From: Pseudomarimonas arenosa
GTDB lineage: Bacteria; Pseudomonadota; Gammaproteobacteria; Xanthomonadales; Xanthomonadaceae
Length of the DNA stretch: 64,000 nt
Assembly: GCF_014841215.1 (NCBI RefSeq)
Contig: NZ_JACYTR010000014.1
Coordinates: forward strand, 1 to 64,000
Reading direction: 5' to 3'
Part shown: one piece after another, positions 7,801 through 15,873 of the stretch
Layout: each line of letters starts with the position of its first letter
How positions within the stretch are numbered: position 1 is the stretch's first letter
The notes under the pieces: generated by a model
Databases searched by the model: none
Told to the model about the DNA's origin: nothing
Seen by the model: only the letters and a program-made list of their open reading frames with translations
Program-made: the position numbers and the translations under genes

Positions 7801-10800
7801 CCGATCGAAGTCGCCGGCTTGACCAAGGCTTTCCGCGCCAGCCGCCGCGCGCCGGCGAAGGCGGGTGCTGAGCGCCAGCACTGCGCCATCGGCTCGTTGA
7901 AATCCAATATCGGCCATTGCGAGTCGGCCGCCGGCATCGCCGCGCTGACCAAGGTGTTGCTGCAGTTCCGGCATGGGCAACTGGTGCCGACCCTGCATGC
8001 AGAAGAAGTCAACGACGAGATCGATTTCTCGAGCACGCCGTTCCACCTGCAGCGCAGCCTGGCGCCCTGGCGCCGGCCGGTGCTGAGCGAAGCGGGCGCG
8101 GCTCGCGAAGTGCCACGCATCGCCGGCATCTCGTCGTTCGGCGCCGGCGGAGCCAACGCGCATGTGGTGTTGCACGAGCCACCCTCGGCACCGCACAGCG
8201 GCGGCCACAACGAAAGTGCCTGTTTGGTGCCCTTGTCGGCACGCACGACCGAGCAGTTGCAGCGGAAAGTCGAGCGCCTGATCGTTTTCCTGCAACGCAA
8301 CGCTGACACCGCCCTGCGCGACATCGCCTACACCTTGCAGGTTGGACGCGAGGCGATGGACGAACGCATCGCCTTTGTCGCGATGTCGTTGGATGAGCTG
8401 CGCGCTCAGTTGCAGGCGGCACACGTCGGCTCGGAGCCGCATCGCGGCAGTGTGCGCAAGCACAAGGAGTTCCTCGCTGCGTGCAAGGCCGATCCCGCAT
8501 TTGCCGCACGCCGGGACGGCTGGCTGGCTCGGCGGGATCTGGCGCAGATCGCCGAGCACTGGGTCAAGGGTGTCGAGATCGACTGGCCGCAGTTGCATAC
8601 CGGAGCGTGCCGCAGACGCATCCCGCTGCCGACTTATCCCTTCGCACGCGAGCGTCACTGGATCGAGCCGCAACGCGCGCTGGGCGATGCCCGCAAGGCT
8701 GCGGCGAGCCATCCGCTGCTGCAGCGAAACACCTCGACCTTGCGCGGCCCGGCCTACTGCGTCGTCTTGAAGGGCGATGAGCGTTTCCTGCTGCAAGATG
8801 CCGCCGGCCGACGGCGCTTGCCGGCGCTGCTGTGCCTGGAAATGGCGCGTGCGGCGATCGCCGCGGCCTATCCCGAGCAGGTCGCCGCCCACGAATTGCG
8901 CCTCGAGGACGTGGTCGTCGACGACAGCATCCAGGTCGACGAAGGTTGCGAGCTGCATATCGCGCTGTTGCCCGACAGCCACGATGCGCTGGGCTTCGAA
9001 ATCTACCTGGTTCGAGACGGGCTTGAGCGCGTGCATTGCCAGGGACATGCGTTGTTCGTGGCGCCGGACGCAGAGCGCGCGCGCGCAGACGTGGCGGCTC
9101 TGGGCGCGCGCCTTGCGCAGGGTGTGCCGGCCAGTATCGTGCGCGAGCGGATGGCGACGCGTGGTGCGCAGGCGCTATCCGCGCAGCGCCTCGCGCGCAC
9201 CGATCGCGAACTTGTAGTCGAACTCGCCGCCGAAACAGCCGGCACCGAGCCGTGGACGCTGCCACTTTCATCGGTGCCATTCGCCGCGGCCTGGCTGCTG
9301 GATGAACTCGGGCAGACGCCTGCCGCGCCGTCCGATGTGTCGTTGCGCGCGGTGCAGACAGTTCGGTTGTGGTCCGGCGAGCGTCCAGCGTATTTGGTGC
9401 TCCACCAGCGGGACGATCATTCCGGTCGCTGCGACTTCGCGCTGTACGACGCGCAAGGCAATCCCTGCCTCCGTGCGGACGGTGTCGATCTGGCGTGGGC
9501 GGGCGCATTCGGCGACGAGCCCGCACCAGAGTCGGCACAAAGCGCGGTCATGCACGGCGGGGTAATCCAAAGCACGGCAAGCCAAGTCGCCGCGGGAGGC
9601 AAGGCTGAGGAAACCGTCGCGCCGATGCCGGCCTTGTCCGCGACCGGCACGCGTATCGTCTTTCTGCCGACTGCGACGATTGCGTCCTCTGCGAGAGTGC
9701 AGGCGCGCAGCGGCCCGGTCACCGCCAAGCCCAATGCCATGCGATTGCGCGCCATCGAAGAGATCGATGCCGTGCCGGCACTGCGTCCCACGAACACACC
9801 CAGGATCGCGTTGCTGTCGCCGAACGCGAATCAAGTGGCAGAGCTCGGCGCGGATGTGGCTGCGGATGCGCTGCCCAAGTGCGTCGAACTGCGCGGGCAC
9901 GGCAGCGGCGTGTTCTCCATCGTCCTGCCGCAACCCGAACTGGATCGCGCGCTCATCGCCCAGTTGCTGCTGGCGCTGGAACATCTGCGCCCGCGCGAGG
10001 ACGCCCAGCTAGTGCTGCTGGTCAGCCCCGAGGCCGAGGCCCTGCACGGCAGTCCCGAGGCACTCGACGACGCCATCACGGCCGGGCTGTATCGCGCCGT
10101 GGTCGAGTTCCCGCTGCCGACCGTCGCGGTGCTGGGCGGCGGCGCCGACGGCCCCGGCTTCCTGCTCGGCGCGCTCTGTGATTTCATGGTCTGCGCGCGC
10201 GAATCGCGCTACGGCTTTTCTGATCCGCGGTGCGCAGCGCAGCCCACGGCGGCGGAGGCCGCATTGCTGGCGGCCCGCTTCGGCGATGCCTGGACGGAAG
10301 ATCTGATCTGCGTCAGCGGCGCTCTGAGCGGGCGTGAGCTGGCGCAGAAGGGATGGACTGTTCCTGTCGTCGCGCGCGGCGACACGATGGCTGCGGCCTT
10401 GTCGCTGGCCGAGCGTATCGCGACCAAGCCGCGGGAATCGCTGCGCCTGCTGAAGAGGCACATGGTCGCCCCGCTGCAGGATTGCGTAGCCCACCTCGGC
10501 GCCCACGATCGTCCGAGCGCGGACGCATCCGATGCACTGCCATCGTCCGCGACGGTGCCCGTCGAACTGCCGCAGCCGCGACCGGGCATTGCACTTGAGT
10601 ATCTGTCCGATTCGACGATTTCGGTGCGCTTGTCTGGCGCGGGCGACGACAGCACCGCGGCCACGGTGTTGCGCGATCTGCGCGCGACGCTGACCGAGCT
10701 GGAACAGCTCGCCGGCGGAGCTTCGATCGTGCTGTGCAGCAATCTCGACGGCTTCCTGCCTGCCATCGCCGAGGCCGACGAAGCGCGGCGTGTCGATGCC

Positions 10801-13800
10801 GAGCTGGCGGCGCTTCAGCAGGTACTGTGCGAGTACCCGTCGCCGGTCGTGGTCGCGTTCGAAGGCGATGCCGATGGCGCTGGCTGGCTGCTGGGATTGA
10901 GCGCGGATGCCTGCGTCCACGCCGAACACGCGCGTTATTCGACCGAGGCGCTGTGGCGTCACCCGTCGCTGCTGCAGCGGGCGGCCGTGCTGTTCGACCA
11001 CCGCCTCGGCGCCAATCGCGCCAAACGTTGTCTGTTCGGGCCGGCGGCGGTCACTGGGGCCGAGCTGGTCTCCGCGGCGGCGGTCGTGGCCGGCGATGCG
11101 GCCGACGTGCTGGCGCGTGCAGCGGCGCTGGCGGCTGGGTTTCCGCTGCGTGCAGCCGAAATGCGCACGCGTCGCCGTGCCGCCGCATTGGCCCGGCTTG
11201 CAGACATTGCGGTTTCCGATGTGGCCGTCGCTGATGCCGGCCCGCGCGCGGCACGGCGGCCGATGCCCGAATTTCCCGCCATCGAGACCGAACGTCGCGG
11301 CAACGGCGTGTTGATCGTGCGCATGGTCGATCGCGAGGCAAAGAACATGTTCTCGCCGGCACTGGTCCGCGGGCTGGAAGAGGTGTTCGCTCACATCGAA
11401 GCGTCGGCTGATGACTACCGCGTGGTCGTGCTATGCGGTTACGACACCTATTTCTCTTGTGGCGGCACTCGCGACAGTCTGCTGGCGATCCAGCAGGGCA
11501 GGGCCCAGTTCACCGACACCAAGATCTACCAGTTGCCGATGAGCTGCCGCGTGCCGGTGATCGCCGCCATGCAGGGCCACGCGATCGGCGGCGGCTGGGC
11601 CCTGGGCATGTTCGCCGACCTGTGTGTGTTCAGCGCCGAAAGCCGCTACATCAGCCCGTACATGCAGTACGGCTTCACGCCGGGCGCCGGCTCGACGCAG
11701 ATCTTCCCGGCCACGCTTGGCGCCGATCTCGCCCGCGAGACCCTGTTTACCGCCGTCGAGCACAGCGGCAGCGAGCTACTCGCGAAAGGATTGCCGCATG
11801 CCTGCGTCCCGCGCGTCGACGTGCTGCCCCACGCGCTGGCGCTGGCCGACGCGATCGCGGCACGGGCGCCCGCCGACGTGCGTGCGCTGAAGCGATACTT
11901 CGCCGATCCCGGCCTTGCTGTGGTCGAAGACACCTACGCCCGCGAGCTGGCCCTGCACGCGCAGAGCTTCGTCGGCAAGGCGCACGCCCTGCAGGGTGTG
12001 ATGCAGCATTTCCACACCGATGAAGACACCGCCGCAGTGCCGGCCGTGACTACACAGGCCGTTGCAGCGCTGCCAGAGATTGCGCTGCCCGACATCGCCC
12101 ATGCCCTGAGGAGCCTGCTCGCGACTGAGCTGCAAATGGACGCGGACGAGATCGACGAGGACACCCAGTTCGTCGACCTTGGCCTCGATTCGATCACCGG
12201 GGTGACCTGGGTGCGCAAGATCAATGCCGCCTACGGCACCCGGATCGAGGCGACCAAGGTCTACAGCCATCCGACCCTGCGCCAGTTCACCGATTTCATC
12301 GTCGAACGCGTTGCGCAGCGCGGCGACGCGGGAACGCAGCCTGTCGCCATTGCCGCCAGGCCGGCGCGGCACGCCGCGCAATTCGCCGTTCAACCTGCCG
12401 CTGAACATGTGGCTTCGCCGGCTGTATTGCCGATACCGACGACATCTGTGGCCAGCGCGCCGGTCGCGCCGGTCGCAGCGGATGCCGCTGCCGTGGAGGC
12501 GAAACTCTCTCTTGCGCTGCGGCACACGCTGGCGCAGGAACTGCACATGCCCGAAGAAGAGATCGACGCGCACCGGCAGTTCGTCGACCTGGGCCTCGAT
12601 TCGATCACCGGCGTGACCTGGGTGCGCAGGATCAATGCCGCCTACGGCACCCGCATTGAAGCGACCAAGGTCTACAGCCATCCGACCCTGGCCGAGTTCG
12701 CGCGCTTTCTGGCTGGCCTGCTGCCGTCGCGTCCCGTCGCGTCGCCGTCTTCGTCGGTGCCGGCGTCGGCGGAACCCGTCGTTATGCAATCGGATGTCGG
12801 GCCGCGCGCTGAGCCCCTGCGCCCGGCCGCGCCGGCGGCCCGCACCCTGGTGTCGTGGCGCGGCAAGGCCGAGCTCCGCATCACTGGCATGCGCACGGGC
12901 AAGGGCACGGCTGCCGACGCCATCGCCATCATCGGTATCGCCGGCCAATTCCCGCACGCCGCCGATCTCGACGCCTTCTGGCGCAACATCGCCGGCGGTA
13001 AGGACTGCATCGATACCGTGCCGCCACAGCGCTGGGATATCGAACGCTACTTCAGCGAGGACATCTCGATTCCCGGCACCACCAACAGCCGCTGGATGGG
13101 CGTGCTGGAGGACTGCGACAAGTTCGATCCCTTGTTCTTCAACATTTCGCCGACCGAAGCCGAGAGCATGGACCCGCAGCAGCGGCTGATGCTGCAGAAC
13201 TGCTGGCACGCGATCGAGAACGCCGCGATCGACCCGCGCAGCCTGTCCGGCAGCCGCTGCGGCGTGTTCATCGGCTGCGGCGCGACCGACTACCACCAGC
13301 GGTCGCGCGAACACCAACTCAGCAGCCAGGGCTTTACCGGTGCGGCGATGTCGATCCTGGCCGCGCGCATCGCCTACTTTCTCAATCTGCAGGGGCCGTG
13401 CCTGTCGATCGACACCGCCTGCTCATCTTCACTGGTGGCAATCGCCAATGCCTGCGACAGCCTGCTCGCCCACAATTGCGACCTCGCGCTCGCTGGCGGC
13501 GTAGCGGTGATGGCGGGGCCGACGATGCACGTCAAAACCGGCCAATCGGGCATGCTGTCGGTCGACGGCCGCTGTTTTGCCTTCGATCATCGGGCGAACG
13601 GCTTTGTGCCCAGTGAAGGCGTGGGAACACTGATGCTGAAGCGCCTGGCCGACGCCGAGCGTGACGGCGACATCGTCCACGCGGTGATCCGCGGCTGGGG
13701 CGTCAACCAGGATGGCAAGACCAATGGCATCACCGCGCCGAACCCGGTGTCGCAGACGCGCCTGATGCGCGCCGTGTACGACCGCTTCGGGATCGATCCG

Positions 13801-15873
13801 CAAGACATCCAGCTGATCGAAGCGCATGGCACCGGCACCAAGCTGGGCGATCCGATCGAGGTGGAAGGTCTCACCCAGGCGTTCCGCCATTACACCGAGA
13901 AAACCGGCTACTGCGCATTGGGCTCGGTGAAGGGCAACATCGGCCACGCGCTGTACGCGGCCGGCGTCGCCGGCGCGCTGAAACTGGTGCTGGCGCTGAA
14001 GCATCGCCAACTGCCGCCGGCGGCGAGCTTCGAGCGGCTCAATCCGCACATCGATCTATCCGACAGCCCGTTCGTGGTCTACACCGCACTGCAACCCTGG
14101 CCGGAGAACGCGAAGGGCGGACGTTCGGCCGTGGTCAGCTCGTTCGGGTTCAGCGGCACCAATGCGCATCTGGTGCTGGACGCGGCGCCGACCCGCGATA
14201 CGCGCCGTGCTACTGAACATCACGTTAGCTCCGCAGGTCCGGCGCTGATTCCGCTGTCGGCCAGAACCACCGAGCAACTGCGACAGCGCGCGCGATTGCT
14301 GGCCGACCTGCTGGCGAATCGATTTGTGGCGCGCAACGCCGACAACGCGCCGGCCACGCCGTCGCTGCACGACATCGCCTACACGCTGCAGGTAGGCAGA
14401 GAAGCGATGGAGGAGCGCTGCGCCTTGGTCGCGCACTCGCTGGGCGAACTCGAAACGCGGCTGCGTGCGTTTGCCGCAGGCCAGAAACTCGCGGATATGC
14501 ACCTCGGCAGCAGCCTGTCGCGTGCCGGCAAACTGGCCTTCATCGGTCAGGATGCCGAGCTGAAGAAGGTGCTGATCGATACCTGCCTGCGCGAGGGGAA
14601 ATTCGCCAAGCTCGCTGAGTTGTGGGTCGATGGCGTCGAGCTTGATTGGGCGAAACTTTATCCGGCCGACGCTGGCCGTGCGCCGCGACGCGTCGAGTTG
14701 CCGCTGTATCCGTTCGCCCGCGAGCGCTACTGGCTGGAACAAGATAGCGCAGCAGTGGCGCAGAGCGCAGGCGCAGCGGCGACGATCCATCCGCTGCTGC
14801 AGGTCAACGCGTCGACCCTGCACCGGCAGCGCTACCGGTCGATCTTCGACGGCCGCGAGACCTTCCTGCGCGACCACCGCGTGCGTCTCGGCGAGGGCAG
14901 GGTCGAGCACGTGCTGCCTGGTGTCGCGTATCTGGAAATGGCGGTGGCGGCGATCGCCGATGCGCTGCCGGATGTCTTCGCCGATGCCGCCTCGACCACA
15001 TCGCACGGCCGATTGATGCTGCGTGATGTGGTCTGGTGGCGGCCGATCGTGGTTGACGGGCCGGCGAATGTCGAGATCGAACTCGGCGTTGAGGAGGACG
15101 GTCTGATCGCATTCGAGATCGCCAGCGGTTCGGGCGATGCGCGTGTTCTGCATTGCCAGGGCGAAGCATGCTTAGTCGATGCGGCTGACCAGGACATGAC
15201 GGACGCCGAGTTGTTGGCACAGCGCGGCGAATGTTGGAGCGGCGAGGAGATCTACGCCGCCTTCACCCGAATGGGACTGCATTACGGCCCCGCACACCGC
15301 GGCATCCGCTCGATTTCGCGGGTCGGCGGCAAACTGATCGCCGACGTCTCGCTCCCCGCCATCGACGGCGACGCCTACCGCATGCCACCCGGAATCATGG
15401 ACTCCGCACTGCAGGCCTGCATTGGCTTCCTGCCCTCGCTGCAGGCCCTGCCGCAGGCACCGTCGGTGCCGTTCTCGCTGCAGTCCTTGACCTTGCACGC
15501 TGCCTGTCCGTCGGACGTGGTGGTGGTGTTGACGCCGGTGAGCAGCCACGACGAAGGCGGCAATGCGGTCGTGGAGAGCTGCGATGTCGCCATATTCGAT
15601 ACCGAGGGTGCGCTTTGCGTCGACATCCGTGGTTTTGGTTGGCGGCCGGTGGGCGGCGACAAGGTCGCAACGCCGGATCACGCACGGACACTAAGTGAGG
15701 CGGGCATGGTGGACGCCAGCGTTAAGTGCCACGCGGCCTCGGTGCACCTGGCGCCCACCGATGAAGCCGGTACGGAGATGTTCGACGAACGCTTCTATCG
15801 GGAGCTGCTGGACAGCGTTTCCAGAAAGGACATGTCTGCCGAAGATGCGGTTGAACTCGGGTTGCCCTCATGA
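4825..15873 (+). CDS. Trans-AT PKS A: MT-ACP-ACP-KS1-dDH-ECH-ECH-ECH2-ACP-ACP-KS2-DH
   Basis: A 3,682-residue AT-less PKS counted from a GTG with AGGG eight bases before it; an ATG at 4867 is an alternative. Domains: C-methyltransferase about 60-390 (LLEIGAGTGGTT near 204); near-identical ACPs, Ser462 and Ser581; KS1 about 693-1130 (Cys849, EAHGTGT, NIGH); a DH-like region about 1295-1570 lacking the catalytic His; two divergent crotonase domains about 1660-1886 and 1921-2126; a PksI-like decarboxylase ECH2 about 2149-2399 (His2378); tandem beta-branching ACPs, Ser2456 and Ser2593, each with the Trp flag (GLDSITGVTW); KS2 about 2700-3121 (Cys2866); an intact DH about 3322-3609 (His3351, Asp3526). 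The C-terminal tail fits a docking region. The methyltransferase has no KS before it, so it belongs to a split module whose start is elsewhere. KS1 plus the ECH/ACP set is a beta-branching module. Confidence 0.95.
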   Translation: MRRMRPRGFAQWAAMSEKELPSAHLSGSCLEAARLPADAERLATAIVAAQMRGLFADAQGEYVPTERNDMLRPAHRRWLDANLRHFEARRLVAINQQTGHCRFLVDEAMDALWSRWDAAKPGWCENANHRAYLSLIEACLRGLPDILTGALPATDVLFPDSSMRLVEGIYKHNLIADHFNRVLGENLRAEFAARAAGGERGLRLLEIGAGTGGTTTGLLPMLRGFGDLVDEYCYTDLSKAFLLHAQEVYKPEFPALRTAIFDVGKPLALQPIEGNRYDAVIATNVLHATSNMRETLRNAKALLKRGGMLLVNELSEWSWQTHFTFGLLDGWWLYEDEKLRLPDCPCLSPAQWKSLLKAERFLDIRFPAQADHGLGQLILTAKSDGVVRQRLIPPDAAVRTVVPAPVPMAPQPATTMATTTTDDAALRAACALLFREMIAGVLRMGVGEIETHKPLEHYGLDSILVVQLTTQFRKLFHSVRSTLFFEVKSIDGLVQHFFANDRAAVMSALDARGGTAAAVSPADSVPAASLPAAATATATTDDAALRAACALLFREIVAGVLRMEVGEIETHKPLEHYGLDSILVVQLTTQFRKLFPATRSTLFFEVKSINGLVAHFLELDRARVAQATCVHATAVSSTQVPVPVPVPAARAASKALDRSGRRRLARRSDAPAALPMQPAAEAAPWVDAPAARFDVAIIGVSGRYPQAPDLDAFWDNLASGRSCASEVPADRWRWQDYHDAEKGKAGKSYTRWGGFLDDIDKFDPLFFRIAPKEAKKIDPQERLFLETSYHAIEDSGYTPATLASAGKVGVFVGVMNSRYTAQPLFYSIANRVSFLFDFSGPSLAVDSACSSSLTAIHLALDSLYSGMCEAAIAGGVSLIVDPQHMLELSALGMLSEGAQCRAFGRNADGFVDAEGVGAVVLKPLDQALRDGDHIYAVIKGSALNTGGRTHGYTVPNPAAQAEVVASALARANIDSADVSYIEAHGTGTALGDPIEVAGLTKAFRASRRAPAKAGAERQHCAIGSLKSNIGHCESAAGIAALTKVLLQFRHGQLVPTLHAEEVNDEIDFSSTPFHLQRSLAPWRRPVLSEAGAAREVPRIAGISSFGAGGANAHVVLHEPPSAPHSGGHNESACLVPLSARTTEQLQRKVERLIVFLQRNADTALRDIAYTLQVGREAMDERIAFVAMSLDELRAQLQAAHVGSEPHRGSVRKHKEFLAACKADPAFAARRDGWLARRDLAQIAEHWVKGVEIDWPQLHTGACRRRIPLPTYPFARERHWIEPQRALGDARKAAASHPLLQRNTSTLRGPAYCVVLKGDERFLLQDAAGRRRLPALLCLEMARAAIAAAYPEQVAAHELRLEDVVVDDSIQVDEGCELHIALLPDSHDALGFEIYLVRDGLERVHCQGHALFVAPDAERARADVAALGARLAQGVPASIVRERMATRGAQALSAQRLARTDRELVVELAAETAGTEPWTLPLSSVPFAAAWLLDELGQTPAAPSDVSLRAVQTVRLWSGERPAYLVLHQRDDHSGRCDFALYDAQGNPCLRADGVDLAWAGAFGDEPAPESAQSAVMHGGVIQSTASQVAAGGKAEETVAPMPALSATGTRIVFLPTATIASSARVQARSGPVTAKPNAMRLRAIEEIDAVPALRPTNTPRIALLSPNANQVAELGADVAADALPKCVELRGHGSGVFSIVLPQPELDRALIAQLLLALEHLRPREDAQLVLLVSPEAEALHGSPEALDDAITAGLYRAVVEFPLPTVAVLGGGADGPGFLLGALCDFMVCARESRYGFSDPRCAAQPTAAEAALLAARFGDAWTEDLICVSGALSGRELAQKGWTVPVVARGDTMAAALSLAERIATKPRESLRLLKRHMVAPLQDCVAHLGAHDRPSADASDALPSSATVPVELPQPRPGIALEYLSDSTISVRLSGAGDDSTAATVLRDLRATLTELEQLAGGASIVLCSNLDGFLPAIAEADEARRVDAELAALQQVLCEYPSPVVVAFEGDADGAGWLLGLSADACVHAEHARYSTEALWRHPSLLQRAAVLFDHRLGANRAKRCLFGPAAVTGAELVSAAAVVAGDAADVLARAAALAAGFPLRAAEMRTRRRAAALARLADIAVSDVAVADAGPRAARRPMPEFPAIETERRGNGVLIVRMVDREAKNMFSPALVRGLEEVFAHIEASADDYRVVVLCGYDTYFSCGGTRDSLLAIQQGRAQFTDTKIYQLPMSCRVPVIAAMQGHAIGGGWALGMFADLCVFSAESRYISPYMQYGFTPGAGSTQIFPATLGADLARETLFTAVEHSGSELLAKGLPHACVPRVDVLPHALALADAIAARAPADVRALKRYFADPGLAVVEDTYARELALHAQSFVGKAHALQGVMQHFHTDEDTAAVPAVTTQAVAALPEIALPDIAHALRSLLATELQMDADEIDEDTQFVDLGLDSITGVTWVRKINAAYGTRIEATKVYSHPTLRQFTDFIVERVAQRGDAGTQPVAIAARPARHAAQFAVQPAAEHVASPAVLPIPTTSVASAPVAPVAADAAAVEAKLSLALRHTLAQELHMPEEEIDAHRQFVDLGLDSITGVTWVRRINAAYGTRIEATKVYSHPTLAEFARFLAGLLPSRPVASPSSSVPASAEPVVMQSDVGPRAEPLRPAAPAARTLVSWRGKAELRITGMRTGKGTAADAIAIIGIAGQFPHAADLDAFWRNIAGGKDCIDTVPPQRWDIERYFSEDISIPGTTNSRWMGVLEDCDKFDPLFFNISPTEAESMDPQQRLMLQNCWHAIENAAIDPRSLSGSRCGVFIGCGATDYHQRSREHQLSSQGFTGAAMSILAARIAYFLNLQGPCLSIDTACSSSLVAIANACDSLLAHNCDLALAGGVAVMAGPTMHVKTGQSGMLSVDGRCFAFDHRANGFVPSEGVGTLMLKRLADAERDGDIVHAVIRGWGVNQDGKTNGITAPNPVSQTRLMRAVYDRFGIDPQDIQLIEAHGTGTKLGDPIEVEGLTQAFRHYTEKTGYCALGSVKGNIGHALYAAGVAGALKLVLALKHRQLPPAASFERLNPHIDLSDSPFVVYTALQPWPENAKGGRSAVVSSFGFSGTNAHLVLDAAPTRDTRRATEHHVSSAGPALIPLSARTTEQLRQRARLLADLLANRFVARNADNAPATPSLHDIAYTLQVGREAMEERCALVAHSLGELETRLRAFAAGQKLADMHLGSSLSRAGKLAFIGQDAELKKVLIDTCLREGKFAKLAELWVDGVELDWAKLYPADAGRAPRRVELPLYPFARERYWLEQDSAAVAQSAGAAATIHPLLQVNASTLHRQRYRSIFDGRETFLRDHRVRLGEGRVEHVLPGVAYLEMAVAAIADALPDVFADAASTTSHGRLMLRDVVWWRPIVVDGPANVEIELGVEEDGLIAFEIASGSGDARVLHCQGEACLVDAADQDMTDAELLAQRGECWSGEEIYAAFTRMGLHYGPAHRGIRSISRVGGKLIADVSLPAIDGDAYRMPPGIMDSALQACIGFLPSLQALPQAPSVPFSLQSLTLHAACPSDVVVVLTPVSSHDEGGNAVVESCDVAIFDTEGALCVDIRGFGWRPVGGDKVATPDHARTLSEAGMVDASVKCHAASVHLAPTDEAGTEMFDERFYRELLDSVSRKDMSAEDAVELGLPS
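6088..6306 (+). repeat. Tandem ACP duplication, copy 1
   Basis: Encodes the first ACP of PKS A. It aligns without gaps, at an offset of 357 bases, to 6445-6663. Protein segments such as DDAALRAACALLFRE and THKPLEHYGLDSILVV are identical or nearly so in both, indicating recent duplication or gene conversion. Confidence 0.85.
6445..6663 (+). repeat. Tandem ACP duplication, copy 2
   Basis: Encodes the second ACP of PKS A (Ser581) and matches 6088-6306 with few differences. Doubled ACPs usually raise flux through a slow step. Neither carries the Trp flag of beta-branching ACPs, unlike the pair before KS2. Confidence 0.85.
6742..6765 (+). repeat. Hexanucleotide tandem repeat (gtgccg x4)
   Basis: Four copies of gtgccg encode an alternating Val-Pro run in the flexible linker between the second ACP and KS1 of PKS A. 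A simple slippage-prone linker repeat. Confidence 0.8.

Noticed and set aside
7375-9048. 557-residue reverse-strand open frame
   Set aside because: Antisense shadow of KS1 and its linker in PKS A; no family features and no ribosome site of note.
11776-13317. 513-residue reverse-strand open frame
   Set aside because: Antisense shadow of ECH2, ACPs and KS2 in PKS A.
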